NCBI GenBank assembly: GCA_021464245.1
Contig: JADCRB010000016.1
Coordinates: 15,036,526 to 15,100,525, forward strand
Direction: 5' to 3'
Source of the DNA: Carallia brachiata
Taxonomy: Eukaryota > Streptophyta > Magnoliopsida > Malpighiales > Rhizophoraceae
Length of the DNA stretch: 64,000 nt
The position numbers and the translations under genes were made by a program. Below the pieces are notes generated by a model. The model ran no database searches. It was given only the letters and a program-made list of their open reading frames with translations, and was not told where the DNA came from. Shown here one piece after another: positions 11,620 to 24,952 of this stretch. The first letter of the stretch is position 1. Each line of letters begins with the position of its first letter.

Positions 11620-13559
11620 CAGCTTGGAGCATCTCATCTCAATTTATAGAACATTTCTTAGGGACATGTCCGAACAGTTTGTGGGATATTAACAAAGATC
11701 ATCGGCATTTGCTATGTGTTCGAGGAGTTAATACCAAAGCAATCGATAGAAATCATGCAATAAATTGTTTAATAAAATGCCACAAAGTCAAAAGCATGGG
11801 TATTGATTCGTATATTTGGAAGAATATATTATCAAGAATTTGAGATTATTATTTAATTTGATAGTTTAATCGTAAATTAACGTGTTTTTATGCATAAAAC
11901 TTAGGTTTGAATCTCTGTTTCTGTACTCCTCTCTGACAAAAAAACACTAGGTGGGTTGAAGGGCCGTAGTAAGTTTTAAATTTGATAATTATTATGATTA
12001 GTTAAGGTGAAGTGATATAATTATAAAAAATAATTAAATAAAGATAGTAATGAAACTTTTTCTCTTTTAAAAAAAAAAAGGGCAGGACTCTATCGGTCAT
12101 CTATTTGATGTGTCGAATAGCCGATGCATACACATCAGTTTGTTACTTGTGGCTGTGGGTCTGGCCAGAAAACAACGAAACTGGTTCAGCTCAACGCACC
12201 CCAAACTTGGATATTCCGATAAAGTAAAGAATGTAATGCAATATTGTATAGACATATATCTGACACACGTTAACTTGACCGTCTTGATTCGACTTAACCG
12301 GTTTAAAATAGGCCAGCATAGTGGGAATAAATCTACTGCTTAAGAAGATAATAGTGGACCAACGTATGCAGATCAAAACAGGCCAAATGTCAGCAAGAAC
12401 TTACGAGAAAACTCATATATTCGTTTCCTTGGAATTTTTTTTTTTTTCTATTGTGGTTGTTTAAGTTCTTAATCACGTGAATCAAAGAACAGTATTCCAA
12501 TACTTTTCAGCCCTCTAATTTTTGTTATTTTTTAATTCGTAGATGCAAAATGCGGCACACGTCACAAAACAACTCTTTGGATTTGAAGATCATAGTGGAC
12601 GGTGAAATAGATGTCCAAAAAATTAAATTAGAATAAAATCTCACATTAGAATTAGATGACACTTTATTGACTATAATATTATTTTCGAAGCTAAACATTG
12701 CCTCAGAAAATAGAAAAAGTTAATTTTTGACAATTAAAAGATTAGGATAAATCTTTAAGATAACACGAAACGTCAAAAGATCTTTAATTTTTAGTTTTTT
12801 AGTTCTAACTGTTCACTGTTGTATAAAAAAAAAAAACAATTTAGGCATTTTCCAGAAGAAAGAGCATTGCTCTAGAAGAGTGCACAGTGCACTTACATGC
12901 CTTCATTATTTCAGCAAATGTTTGTGGTAAAACAAAATGTTATAAAATTACCATCTAAATTATAATAATTTGCATATTTTATATAATTAAAATAATAAAA
13001 TATATAATAAAATAATATCACTATTTTTTTATTTTATATTTTATTATTGTGATTATATAAAAAAATATTGATTATTACATTTTAAATACTGTCACGATAG
13101 TTTCTTAGTTTAACCATCTAATTAAGTTCTTATTATTTAGTATTATTCTAGGATTATTCTTTTTTATTTTTTAAAATTTAAATTTAAATATTTTCAATAT
13201 TATCTAAAATATATTTAATTTAATTTTTTATTTTTTTTTTTTGTTCACTAACGCAGTAGCGCTGCTGTAATGGATTCTTTTACTGATGCAATAATACTCG
13301 CTTTAGAAAGAAAAAAATTTAAGAGTTGCAAAAATTTTCTTATTAAGTTGTTGTGATAATATATCAAAAAATAATTAATTATTTATTTTTTATAATTATA
13401 TGTACATTTTAAATAATAAAAAAAAGTGTTAAGATATATTTTATTTTTATTATTTTTTATAAATATAATTATAAAAAAATAATTATTAATTATTTTTTAA
13501 ATACATAACGAAACAATGTCTGAACAAATTTATCAGGTTTCTAATCTTTTCCCTCTAGA
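11620..13559. other. Intergenic, AT-rich, no gene
   Basis: This holds the 5' flank of the subtilase and then AT-rich sequence. A segment at about 12890-13010 (TTCATTATTTCAGCAAATGTTTGTGG) is shared with 32040-32145, just beside the subtilase remnant there, so it belongs to the duplicated block. A SINE-like B box (GGTTTGAATCTC) is near 11908. No gene is visible. Confidence 0.4.
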
Positions 13560-14815
13560 AATGATTCAAGAATTTGGCTCGGCCTCCGTTAGCCATTAGC
13601 ATGGATAGACGTACGTCGAACTTTAGCGATAAAAACGAAATATTTGGAACTGAAAACAAATGGGTATAAATCAAAATAAGAACCTGTGAGGTGAATTTGG
13701 AGACGATATTTGATGTTGGATATGTTTATGCGGGTGTGATTTAATTGAAGTGTTAGAGGGTATTATGTTATTGGAGCATCCGTCAAGTTGTTCTTTTTGA
13801 TGCAATTTATTTTTTGTTTCGTGTAATTTCAACTGAATTTTAACATTGTAATGTATGCTTTATCTATTATGTTGTAGTAAATGAAGAATTTGGAGGACTC
13901 TGAAATAATTGAGGTGATTAGAAGTATTTATTTTCAACTGAGAGGTCCAAGTTTCGAACCTTAGTCCCTCCCTTAATCCTTTATTCCCAACGACCGGGTT
14001 ACTAACTCTAAACAATTCAAAAAAAAGAATAAATGAAGAATTTTATTTTGCTTTTTTGCAACTGTTAATTTCCATTCGCTGTATTTTGTATTTTGGAAGG
14101 AGCATTTCATGAGTGACGAATGTGGTGGACTTGGGAAGCCAAGTGGTGAGAAGTCCTGGTTTTTAAACTCCGAGGTTGATAACAGAGGCATTGAAGCAGA
14201 CTGATTCAAAAGCTAGATTAATTGGCCAAGGCAGCCTAGAAGGTTGGTCAATCAAACCATAGGTCTTCCTCTCGTCCTCGTTTCCCATTTGGTTCTGTGA
14301 TGGTGAAAGAGCTAGCTAGTCGTGCAGATTGCTGCACTTGTTTTGGTTGCAATGTAATTGCAGTCTTCTGAGGTTATTCAGGGTGGTTTTGTGTTTTTTA
14401 CTTCTTGGAATAGGCAATTGGCAACGACTGAAGCCAGATTTAGAAGATTGCCCTGTTGAAAGTACAGTTGGTATATCAATTAGTTTGGTGTTCTGACAAA
14501 AGGTGCAGCAACCACCGGGAAAATGTCTAATCCAACAGATGCAGGAAGTGAACAAGAGGTTTGCATCTACTTGTGGCTAACTCTTTACTATGTCTTACTT
14601 TCAATTTCTGCGATGACTCACAAAGGACCTTTAATAAACTGACCAATAGAACATGATAACATTTCTAGTTTGCTGCAAACTTTCTTATAAGATGTTAATT
14701 ATGATATATTGGCTTCTGATCTTCTTTAGAAATTTACAAATAATGTCATATTACTACTGCTTCATGCATTCCTTGAAAACTGTTTTAAGTTATTGCATCA
14801 TTTGCCATCATCGTT
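13560..14815 (+). pseudogene. CCS: Decayed CCS (copper chaperone for SOD) relic
   Basis: This is an old copy of the CCS gene seen at 24953-26822, kept in the same exon/intron order. The end of exon 1 is at 13560-13630 (word CGGCCTCCGTTAGCCATTAG), intron sequence follows, exon 4 is at about 14123-14240 (AATGTGGTGGACTTGGGAAG, with in-frame stops), and exon 5 at about 14380-14560 (CTGACAAAAGGTGCAGCAAC, ending GAACAAGAG|GT). The MKCEGC exon 3 is not recognisable. The intron 5 trailer continues to about 14815 (ATTGCATCAT), and CCS 3' flanking sequence reappears at about 15540-15730. There are many frameshifts and stops, so it is a dead gene. A SINE has inserted in it. Confidence 0.75.
13892..14030 (+). 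mobile_element. SINE with 13-bp target duplication
   Basis: A 139-bp insert is flanked by perfect direct repeats AAATGAAGAATTT (13879-13891 and 14031-14043). It has a Pol III B-box-like stretch (GTTTCGAACCTTAG, about 13952) and an A-rich 3' end (TTCAAAAAAAAGAAT). It lies within intron sequence of the CCS relic, which is empty at this site in the CCS copy at 25 kb. Target duplication, tRNA-like promoter and A-tail together mark a tRNA-derived SINE. Confidence 0.75.
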
Positions 14816-15905
14816 TGTAATATACTAATATTGGACCACTCGTTTTTCTAAATGCCATCTACAAATTCGGTCCCTAAAATTGGAATTGCTTCTGGATTTC
14901 ATTCTTGATGTCTCAAAGTTTCTTATTTCATCCCAAACTTAAAATCTAACAACCTAAAATGGTCCTTTGACCTAACAAAGACCTAGATTCAACAAGAGTT
15001 ATGGCCAAAAGAGCATGTGAACTAAAATTACATAAAAAAAAAAAAAAAGTTGATCTTTAGAAATACATAATAAATTGCACACATATCAGAAGAATGTTAT
15101 TTGTGCTACCAAGTTTTATTTTAATAATGGATTCATCCAATTCTTCAATTTTCTATTATAATTTAGCATATCAGGATAGCTTTTACTGAAACATAATAAG
15201 ATAATAATTTTTAAAATAAACTTTATTGTTGAAAATTCATAATAAATTATACAAATATTGGGACAATATGATTTTTAGGCCAGATTTTTTTTAATTTTCT
15301 GATTTCTCAGATTTTATAATTTGGATTATGATCTGAGACACTTCAAATCTTCATTGAACATGAAAATAAATTTTGAAAATAATTTTATTCCTGAAATTAC
15401 TAATAAATTAAACAAAAATAACAAAGCATGATAAAATTTTCTAAAATATCATAATAAATTATAAAAATATCAATCAATTAAATAATAAGCTAGAGCAATT
15501 TCTTAAAAAAGTAGAGCAAAAGCAATACATTTTTTTTATGAATGCAAGAGATGTATATAGGGGTTTGTTGTTCTTGCACATGTACTATGTCTTAAGTAGG
15601 TGAGGATCTTCATTTTCTTTTTTTGGGGCATGCTAATTTATACATAAAAGTTGAGCGTAAAACAGTGATACAGGGATGGCATTTATCAAATAACTAAAAT
15701 GAGGGCAGTTGTCATTATATGACTTACTCTGGAACAAGAGAAATCAAGTCATGAATGAGGCACTACACAAGAACATCTATCATTATGAGAATTTAGCACC
15801 AAAGCAAACAGTTGCACATTCAGGTTCCAGACCATGACAACAGTGTAACTTATGCAGGCTGGCATAAGGCCCGTCCCTTGGCATATTCCTGATTAATATA
15901 TGACA
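14816..15905. other. Intergenic; CCS and subtilase 3' flank remnants
   Basis: From 14.9 to 15.5 kb the sequence is AT-rich and unassigned. The stretch 15540-15730 matches the region just after the CCS stop at 26.9 kb (TAGGTGAGGATCTTCATTTTC, GAGGGCAG). From 15750 to 15905 it is the common subtilase 3' trailer. So CCS and subtilase sequences meet tail-to-tail here as elsewhere in the window. Confidence 0.5.
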
Positions 15906-17755
15906 GCAATTGGGCTCCTAACAATATGCGAATTGAACCTCCAAATCAGGTATCCTTAAGCAAAACCTCCTATCAGATTCCCATTTCTGCTAAATGTCAC
16001 TGAGTATGTTGCTTTCTGTTTCACCCCTGTGAAATTAATCTCATTTGGATTTACCTTGACGTCTACTCCCTGTGGTGCAATAATCTCAAGGTTGTATGAT
16101 GAGTTTGGTTCGCCAACATTAGTTACTGTTCTTGTATATGTCTGTGGACTGGACCCCAATATTATAGAGAATGAAGGATAATTTAGCTGACTTTCAGGTA
16201 AGCTCTTGTAGTTTGAACAATTCATGGTGTGCTGCACAGTAAGTGCCACTTTTGCATCAGAATAATTCAAGCCGCATAAGTAAGGAATATAATCATCAGG
16301 TTGGATATCGTATATAAGCCCTGGATCATTAACTCTTGATGCATTCACATGGCCTGCTCCCATGGCTAAGACGCTAGCTGGAACAAGCTGATGATCTGAA
16401 ATTGGCTTGCCTCCAAATTTAAGTATATCAGTAGTAGTCATAATGGCTGACTTGATGGCAGCTGGTGACCATTCAGGGTGGGTACTTTTCAGCAGAGCTG
16501 CAATGCCACTAAGATGAGGACGAGCCATTGAGGTGCATGATATCACATTGAATGTTGCTGGTGAATTGGTGCTATTGTCAACAGAAATTGGCCAGGCAGC
16601 CAAAATGCGCACACCTGGCCCTAGGACATCTGGTTTCTGGGGCTTGCCAAGCTAGGACCTCTTGAGGAAAAAGAAGCAACCTGAGGAGCCTCTGGCAGAC
16701 CATATATGGTTCCTTTAAACAGGATTGAAGTGTTTCCAAGCAAAACTTGTGCTCTAATTTCTCTGTCAACAGTGCTGACTCCTACTGTCAAGATCCAAGG
16801 CGCTTCATTTCCTAAAGTATGATTATTGGGAACTGAATTTCCTGCTGAACAACTCACAAAAACTCCCTTTTGGGTGGCTCCATATGCACCTATTGCAATA
16901 ACATCGTCAAAAAAGGGTTGTGACTGAGTTCCAAGGGAAAGCGAGAGCACATCAACACCATCCTCCACAGCTGCGTCCATTGAAGCCAATATGGCTGTCT
17001 CCTTGCATTGTTTATCACAGGCTTTGTACATTGCAACGTGGGGGGAAAGGGGCAAATACCAGATGCTGTGCCATTGAGCTCACCATGAAAATTGCCGAAT
17101 TTCACAGGACTTCCAGCTGCCATGCTAGCTGTATGAGTCCCATGTCCATTCTGGTCGAGTGGAGGCTCTGCCGACAGAAAATTACTTGTACCAATTAGTT
17201 TGTTGTTACAAGTAGTCCCCTTCAATTCACATATCCCTTTCCATTTTTTGGGTAGTGGAGGCATTCCTTCCTCACTGAAAGAGGGATGAGCAGGTGAAAT
17301 CCCTGTATCTATTACTCCAATTATCACTCCTTTCCATAATTTGAATCCTTCCAAAGGCCAGAACGTCGTTGCAGACCCAAGAAACTAGAATTATGAGTTG
17401 TGAACAGGGGCAACGACCTCTCTGGGCGCGCAGACAAAAATCCTTCACTCTTTTCCATGGCTTTTGCTTCTTCTGTTGTCAATTTAGCAGCAAACCCTGT
17501 GACGACACGGTGACAGGAATGTACCATTCTTTGTTCATCTGAGTCTGATGCGATAACTGGCAAAAAAGTTTGATACCAGTTATCTAAATCATCAACTAAT
17601 GAAAAAGGTGGTTTCTTTACAAAGACAATGTAAGTTTTGAAGCTGCTTTCTTCAGCAGTAGCTGGAGGGATATCAACCATTGAAGTGAGGCTGATAAGAA
17701 AGATAAGCGGCATCTTTGCTAAAAATCTGCATCCTTTTTTATTCATGGCAGGCAT
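15906..17755 (-). pseudogene. SBT1 subtilase pseudogene lacking PA insert
   Basis: A paralogue of the intact subtilases, starting at the ATG at 17755 (MPAMNKKG) with a readable signal peptide and prodomain. Lesions on the way down are: loss of bases near 17335 (frame change before the Asp motif VIDTG), a frame change near 17045, deletion of about 360 bp at about 16735 that removes the PA insert between LLGN and the SFSSRGP segment, an 8-bp deletion near 16638, altered Ser motif (SCTSMARPH instead of SGTSMSCPH), AGNSVP instead of AGNSGP, and a TAA that replaces a Gln codon at 15956. The C-terminal trailer remains to about 15906. It cannot encode an active protease. Confidence 0.9.
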
Positions 17756-17959
17756 GAGAACTGGAAAAATGCCTGCAGTTTGTGTTACTATAGATACTGG
17801 TTGATCAATGCATGTAGTTGGCAGGCATTTTGATAGCTTGGAGATGCACAATTTATGAAAGATTTTTTTGGGACATGTCCAAAACTTGTATAATTGAAAG
17901 GTTTTGACCTGGGTTGGCATTTGCTGTATATTTGAGGAGTTATAATACCAAAGTAGCCA

Positions 17960-18840
17960 AGTAGCCTTTTATTTTAAAAGACAAAAAAAAAAAAAAAAAA
18001 AATTAGTGCAAGTCAAGGACTCAAATTTAGATTTTTAAATTGTGAAAAGTTTATTAAATTAAAAAAAAATTATTAAATATTATTAAATTAATAACGTGAC
18101 CTTCACATATCCACTCATGTATTTTCATATGGTCGGCCTCCATAAAATAATGCCTTTTAGTATAAAAAATCAAAAACATATGTTGCGATTTTTAAAAGAC
18201 CAAAGAAGTCTACATCAAAGAGAATCAAACTTCTACTTTTCTGGGAGACTATAATTTCATTTATCCCCTGCACCAAAAAAAAATAATTTCATTTATCCCT
18301 TAAAAAGAAATTTGTGAGTTTCATGTTGGGAGATTTAAAAAATTTAGAAGTGATATGAACAATGAAATAACTGAATTAGGAAAATGAATATTATTACATA
18401 AGATTAAAATATTACTTCAGAACAGTTTAAGTAAAATTAAATAATGGTGTTCTACTCCTAATTTACCTTTGCTTAAGATTTCAAAAGATTTTCAAAATAT
18501 ATATGGTCGTCAAAGATGATGATGTTCGATTACGACTCAAATTAACAATCTCAAATAAATAAACAAATAAGGAAGGATCATATAATAGTAGTCTAAATCT
18601 TGGAGTGATAATGGCACAGATTGCTATCAATCTTTTCATATTTCACGTCCAAATGGCAAGATCCTTAGTAAGATTGAACTTAATTATAAAATATCACAGT
18701 AAATTACACAAATATCATAATAAGTTATCATATAAAATATGGTATATCTTATTAAAAAAATAGAAACAAACGGCACAAAAATAACTTATGTGATATTTAT
18801 GCTGTCTTACTTTCACATGTTCAGGTGAGATATTGTAATA
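17960..18840. other. Intergenic, duplicated block flank, no gene
   Basis: AT-rich sequence. The part from about 18140 to 18840 is a diverged duplicate of 33850-34380 (shared words ATATGTTGCGATTTTTA and CACAGATTGCT). An AT-rich segment at 18030-18130 also recurs at 47.39-47.53, 58.03-58.11 and 61.02-61.13 kb and may be a dispersed element. No gene is seen. Confidence 0.45.
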
Positions 18841-18841
18841 G

Positions 18842-18966
18842 CATTGCTCAAACTGGATTTTTTTTTTTTATAATTAATTACCAGCCACTTGCAGACCTGG
18901 AAACATTGAATGTTAATAAGAAAGAAGATGCTTTCTTCCAGGGCAGTAAAGAAAAATGTATAGCAG
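18842..18966 (+). pseudogene. CCS: CCS last-exon remnant
   Basis: A remnant of the intron 5/exon 6 junction of CCS. The words GCTCAAACTGGATTTTTT and TTACCAGCCACTTG match 26530-26563. The following frame reads like a corrupted PLGNLGILDVDEKGEAFF (here roughly PLADLETLNVNKKEDAFF). The match stops around AAAGAAAAATGTATAGCAGAG and runs straight into the common subtilase 3' trailer. Most of exon 6 is missing. Confidence 0.65.
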
Positions 18967-19195
18967 AGATTCATGGATGACATTTATCCAATAAATAAAA
19001 TGAGGGCAGGTCTCATTACACAACTTGTTCTGGAACAAGGAAAATCAAATCAATTATGCCACAATACACCAACACATTCAACATTACAAGAATTTCACAC
19101 CAAAAGAAATAGACACACATTCAGGCACCAAACCATCAAAAGAGTCTGAATTTATGCAGGCTGCCATAACCCCTGGCTCCCAGGCATATTCCTGG

Positions 19196-21433
19196 TTAAT
19201 ATATGACAGCAATTGGGCTGCTGACGATACGCAAATTGAACTTCCAAATCAGGTATCCTTGTGCAAAACCACCTGTTATGTTCCCATTTTTGCTGAATGT
19301 TACGGAGTATTTTGCTTTCTGGTTCACCTCTGTCAAATTTAGCACGTTAGGTGTTACTAGAACATCTACTCCTTGTGGTGCAATAATCTTAAGGCTGTAT
19401 GATGAGTTTGGCTCTCCAACATTGGTTACTGTTCTTGTGTATGTCTGTGGATTGGCTCCCAGTATTATAGAGAATGAAGGGTAATTTAATTGAGCTTCAG
19501 GTATGCTATTGTAGTTTGAACACTTCACAGTTCGTTGCACGATAATTCCCACCTTTTCATCCGAATAATTCAGGCCACATAAGTAAGGAATATAGTCATC
19601 GGGTTGGATGTCATATATAAGGCCTGGATCATCAACTTTTGATGCATTCACATGGCCTGCTCCCATAACAAAGGCACTAGCTGGAACAAACTGTTGAACA
19701 TATTGTTGATCAGAAATTGGCTTGCCTCCAAGGTTAAGTACATCAGCAGTGGTCATAATGGCTGACTTGATGGCAGCCGGTGACCATTCAGGGTGTGTGC
19801 TTTTCAGCAGAGCTGCAATGCCACTTAGATGAGGACAAGACATTGAGGTGCCTGATATCACATTGAATGGTGCTGGTGAATTGGTGCTATTGTCAACAGA
19901 ATTTGGCCAAGCGGCTAAAATGTTCACACCGGGCCCTACAACATCTGGTTTCAAGATCCCAGGGCTTGCCAAGCTAGGACCTCTTGACGAAAAAGAAGCA
20001 ACCTGAGGAGCCTCCGGCAGGCCATACACAGTTCTGCCAAATATGAGTGAAGCCTCCGGTGATGAGGTGGAATTTATATAGGCCTGGATAGCTTGTCCAG
20101 CCTCATAGGTCACATCAGATGCTGGTAAGACATGAGCCAGGGCGCTGGTGACATAGCCCAAATGAATGTCATTAACTAGGATCATAGCAGCACCACCATT
20201 GTCCTTCACTTCTTGACCTTTAGCTATATCTGTTGCATCCACTCCACCACCCCGGCAGAGTACTATCTTGCCTTTTACATCAAAATTTTTGAGCGATCCT
20301 GGTAGACATAATCCAGAAAATGAGTTTGCTCCTGGGTTGAAAAGTGGCAATGGCATTGGAGGAAAATTTTTGGGTTGTAGAAGTGATTGACCAGCTATCA
20401 GCTTCTTGTTTCCAAGCAAAACTGTTGCTCTTATTTCTCTGTCAACTGTGCCGGCCCCTACTGTCAATATCCAAGGTGCTTCATTTGATAGAGTATGATT
20501 ATCTGGACCGGAATTTCCTGCTGAACAACTCACAAAAACTCCTTTTTGGATTGCCCTATATGCACCTATTGCAATACTATCATTGAAAAATGCACGTGAT
20601 GGACCTCCAAGGGAAAGCGAGAGCACATCAACACCATCCTCCACAGCAGCATCCATTGCAGCCAATATGTCACTCTCCTCGCAACTTGTAGTACAAGCTT
20701 TGTACATTGCAACATGGGCTAAAGGTGCAATGCCAGATGCTTTGCCATTGTATTCACCATAGAAACTGGCGCCTTGCACGGGACTTCCAGCTGATGTGCT
20801 AGACGTATGAGTCCCATGTCCAACCTCGTCCAGTGGGGGCCCTCCTTTGGAAAGAAAGTTTCTTGCACCAATGAGCTTGTTGTTACAAGTAGTCCCATTG
20901 AATTCACATCTCCCTTTCCATTTTTTTGGTGGCGGAGGCATTCCTTCATCATTGAAAGAGGGATGATTGGGTGCAATTCCTGAGTCCACAAGTCCAATTA
21001 TCACTCCCTTCCCATAATTCGAAACGTTCCAAAGGCCAGAACCTTCTTGCAGACCCAAGAAGCTAGGAGTATGAGTTGTGTGCAGAGGCAACGACCTCGC
21101 GGGGCGGGCAGACAAAAATCCTTCTTTCTTTTCCATGGTTTTTGCTTCTTCTGCAGTCAGTCTAGCGGCAAAACCAGTGACGACACTGCGATAGGAATGT
21201 ACCAACCTTTGTTCATCTGATCCTGATGTGGTAACTGGCAAAAATGATCTATACCAGCTATCCAAATTTTCAACAAATGAAAAAGGTGGTTTCTTTACAA
21301 AGACAATGTAAGTTTCCAAGTTCCCCCTTTCAGCAGTTGCTTGAGGGATATTAACCATTGAATTGAGGCTTAGCAGAAAGATGACCAGCATCTTTGCTAA
21401 CAATCTACTTCCTTTTTGCTTCATGGCAGGCAT
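19196..21433 (-). CDS. SBT1-type subtilisin-like serine protease
   Basis: An intact, intron-less plant subtilase of 745 residues if started at the ATG at 21433 (MPAMKQKG). That start matches its paralogues; an in-frame ATG far upstream lies in leader sequence full of poly-T and was rejected. Signal peptide is about residues 14-34, I9 prodomain about 39-118, and the mature start near TTHTPSFLG. Catalytic residues are D150 (in LVDSG, a Ser replacing the usual Thr), H206 (GHGTHTSS), N307 (AGNSGP) and S530 ([10 protein letters not shown]). The PA insert is at about 365-465 and the Fn3-like C-terminal domain has [16 protein letters not shown]. It is secreted by inference. Its 3' end faces a CCS remnant on the other strand. 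It is the apparent sister of the truncated copy at 34.7-35.8 kb. Confidence 0.95.
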   Translation of the reverse strand: MPAMKQKGSRLLAKMLVIFLLSLNSMVNIPQATAERGNLETYIVFVKKPPFSFVENLDSWYRSFLPVTTSGSDEQRLVHSYRSVVTGFAARLTAEEAKTMEKKEGFLSARPARSLPLHTTHTPSFLGLQEGSGLWNVSNYGKGVIIGLVDSGIAPNHPSFNDEGMPPPPKKWKGRCEFNGTTCNNKLIGARNFLSKGGPPLDEVGHGTHTSSTSAGSPVQGASFYGEYNGKASGIAPLAHVAMYKACTTSCEESDILAAMDAAVEDGVDVLSLSLGGPSRAFFNDSIAIGAYRAIQKGVFVSCSAGNSGPDNHTLSNEAPWILTVGAGTVDREIRATVLLGNKKLIAGQSLLQPKNFPPMPLPLFNPGANSFSGLCLPGSLKNFDVKGKIVLCRGGGVDATDIAKGQEVKDNGGAAMILVNDIHLGYVTSALAHVLPASDVTYEAGQAIQAYINSTSSPEASLIFGRTVYGLPEAPQVASFSSRGPSLASPGILKPDVVGPGVNILAAWPNSVDNSTNSPAPFNVISGTSMSCPHLSGIAALLKSTHPEWSPAAIKSAIMTTADVLNLGGKPISDQQYVQQFVPASAFVMGAGHVNASKVDDPGLIYDIQPDDYIPYLCGLNYSDEKVGIIVQRTVKCSNYNSIPEAQLNYPSFSIILGANPQTYTRTVTNVGEPNSSYSLKIIAPQGVDVLVTPNVLNLTEVNQKAKYSVTFSKNGNITGGFAQGYLIWKFNLRIVSSPIAVIY

Positions 21434-21589
21434 GAAAATTAGAAAAAATTCCAATGTATACACTGATACTGATATACAGAGATGACAGGCACTTTGATAG
21501 TTTGGAGCACCACAATTTATAGTAAATTTCTTTGGGACATGTCCAACAGTTTGTATAATTATTAAAAAAAAAAAAAAAAACAACTGAGA

Positions 21590-24500
21590 GCCAGCATTTT
21601 CAGACTGCAGTCCTAAAATGAGTTAGATTGATACACACATTTGGAGGGATTCATAAAAAATTCCAGGATAGTGGTTTTCAACTATCTGTTGTGTTTTTTT
21701 TGTAGCATATTGGGAACAATAGTTACAGGTCATGGAAAGGTATACAAGTTCAAATAGGCCAATTTTAAGGATGAGAAGCAAGCAAGAAATGATCTGAAAA
21801 TTCAGATATTCTCTTGCTTGAATTGAGCTTTTCATCTGTTGTGCATTAAACATTGCAAGTTCCTAAATGAACGTAATGTATATCATCCTAATAATTGTAT
21901 CCACTATCCAAGATTTCTTAGTGCTTCAATTTTGTCACTTTTGATTGGTGGGGATAAACTCTCCACCTGTATCGAATCTTTGTGTTTATCGTTGTTGGTT
22001 GCAACACTGGATAAAAAGAGAATGATTTTAGAAGAAATTTGTTAGAAAAATTTTTATAATACAACTTATTAAATTCATTATACAACTATATTGATTACAA
22101 ATGCACTTAGAAGTAGGAAAAAAATTATTATTTTTTTATTATACAATAAATTTATATAATTGAAAACAGTTTTCAACTGATTACGTTTTGAAAATTTTTC
22201 CGTAATACATTTCTTCTGGTCATTAACTATTTTTCTTTAGTAAATTAGCAGTCAACTTAAAACTGGACAAGAAATTCTTTTTTTTTTTCCTATTAAAAGG
22301 CCTGTTTGAGCAGACAAATTTTTTGATTTTCATAAATTTTAGGCACTTTCTAAAAGACTTTTATAATAAAAGTTATAAAGATAATATTAGTCCAACATTT
22401 TTTAGAATTAGACCCATAATCTAAATAAAGGCCCAATAGCCTTTCTGAGATGACCCAAAATCTCAGAGGCAGAGGCAGGAAGCCAACTCTATAAAGATTT
22501 AATATTTCTTTAACTTTTATTGTTCTTATAAATTACGACCTGAGTTCTTTACCCATCAACCTTGACAGATCAACTTACTTCTCCCTCTATCGGATCCAGG
22601 CTTGATCGGAAAAAAATATAAACTCTAACCATATTATCTCAAAACGCGCTAAACAAACGATAGGTGGGGACAAAATATTCGTCACTGTGGGTAAGTACTC
22701 AAAGGTCCAAGTGGAAGGTTTTATTTGTCTTTCGGCTTCAGCTAAAATTTCAAAGGAGAGTCAAACGGCTTCCGCTGAGGCTGTACATTCGTACAATGCA
22801 GATGATTTGACCCAAAATAAATAACGGCATATAAACAGCTTTTTTTTTTGTTTTTTTTTAACAGCAACAGCTTGATCCAAGCGGCGTTTCTCTTCTAAAT
22901 TTTGGTCATTATCGCACTGGAGGAAGAAATAGAAAGAGTATATTGTCGGAAAACTCTTTTTGCCTAAAGTTTGTCTTAATTATAATAAATCTTCAATTTT
23001 TTATAATTACAATTATATTTTTTTAATAAAAAAGTATAATTTATTTTTTATTGTAAAAAAATTACTGTTGTTATAAAAAATTAAAAATATATTACAATTC
23101 GAACAAAATTTGGGCAAAAAATTTTTGACAGTGTATCCATGCCCAGAAAAAAATAGTTTTAATTTTGTATAATTAAGAATCTAACACCTAAGATATTGAG
23201 CACTTTTCTATTTTTATTTTTATTATGTTAGAAGAAAACGCAGTAAAGCTTTACAGTCCATTATTGAAAATAAATTATCTGTGGGTTGGAATGCAATGAA
23301 GAAGTGACAAAATAAATAAATAAATAAATAAATAAAATAACAGAACAATAGAACAAAAACTAGATGCCTCTAGATAGATATTATGAGCAAAGAGAAAGTA
23401 CCCTCACCGTGAGATACAACCACTGAATTAAACAACAAAAAAAAAAAAATCTAATTACCAAAATTAAAAAAGTTATTTGACTGTTAATTAAGTAATTTTC
23501 GTGACTTCTAATCAATAAATAAAATTTTTATTATTGTTGTTGTTATTATTGTAATTTTTATCATATAATTTAGTCTGATACATTGTATATTATTATTAAA
23601 AATCGTATATTTTGAATTATGTATCGTATATTTCGATTGACACATCATTTATTGACATTTACTTAACAACTTTTTAACTTGATAGTCACTTTGTTGTATT
23701 CTTACTAAATATATTATAATAATTATTAAATTTAAAAATTTAAGATGATCATGAGAATAAAGTTCAAGTCTCAAATTTTACATGTAATAAACTCCCTTTC
23801 CTTCCAATTGGAAAAAAAAAATATCTATAGGAACTCTTTGTTGCGTTAACTATAAAACTCAGAAAGGTTAAAATGGATCAAAAATCAGTCAAATTTGAAT
23901 TGAATAAAAAAAATAGGAAAACAAATGAGAGAGTCATTTGACTGATTTTGATCTTATGATATTAGTAATAAAAATTATAATTTATAACACAAACATTTTG
24001 TAACTTACAATAATATCCTAATATTATTCACACATATAATTAAATAATAATTTTATTTTTAGACCAAAAATAAAATTATGATTTAATTATATTATATGCT
24101 CGTTATTAAAGCCAAAATTTAGTGTAAAATCAAATCTTTATTCTTTTTGCAAATAAATTTTCAATTAACCATGAAAAAAATTCTTCAATCAAAATATATT
24201 ATACAAAATTACTATCTTCATTATTAATTATCGATAAATTTTTATTTATTTTTAAATATTCTGTCAAGTGATTCAAATTTTTTCTTTTTTTAGATAATAG
24301 TGATTTAAACTCAAACTGATTAATTATTTTTTAATAAAAAAAAGTGCTCGTATATATGTTAGTCATAATATTTATGAATTAAGGTTAGCATTTATATCAC
24401 TGTTATACTTCATTCAACTCTCTCTAAAAGAGCAAACTCACTATTCGAGTACTATTAAAATTGAATATTACTCTGTTAAGCCGATTACAATATTAAGAAT

Positions 24501-24952
24501 TTGAAATCAATATCGCACCACGCTTAGACAAGCTAATAAAAAATGAAAATTATTGCCTCCAAAACACTGACGTTAAAACTCAAACATAAGTTAAAAATAA
24601 AAAAAAAATATTAAATCGTTACTAAACTATCACTTCAAAAGACAATAAATTGATATTTCACTCTCAAAATTTCGGTTCCTTCTAACAACATTTCCTTCAA
24701 TCAAAAAATTCAATAAAAATGCAACAAGGATGGCCTCGGTAATTGTGTGTATGATGTATTTTATCTCAAATTTAAATTCTATTAAGTGTTATGGAGGTCA
24801 TTTTAAATATGTGATAAATAAATTTTATTATAAATTTTAATAATTTGGTAATGGCTTGATCTTAAAATAATGACACTTTACCACATTTTAAAGAAAAAAT
24901 TAAAAATAAAAATGTAATAAATTTAATAAAATAAAAAAAAAAGACAATGAAA
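21590..24952. other. Long AT-rich intergenic region, no gene
   Basis: No supportable gene in 3.3 kb. It contains unassigned repeat-like sequence around 22380-22760 (GACCCATAATCT, GGCCCAATAGCC), an (AAAT)n microsatellite at about 23308-23337, and long AT-rich tracts. I could not delimit any transposon ends here. Confidence 0.4.

Noticed and set aside
21434..21583. Upstream in-frame ATG extending the subtilase by 50 residues
   Set aside because: The extension starts with a poly-Phe run encoded by a poly-A/T tract and lies in leader sequence; paralogues start at the MPAM/MPVM codon.
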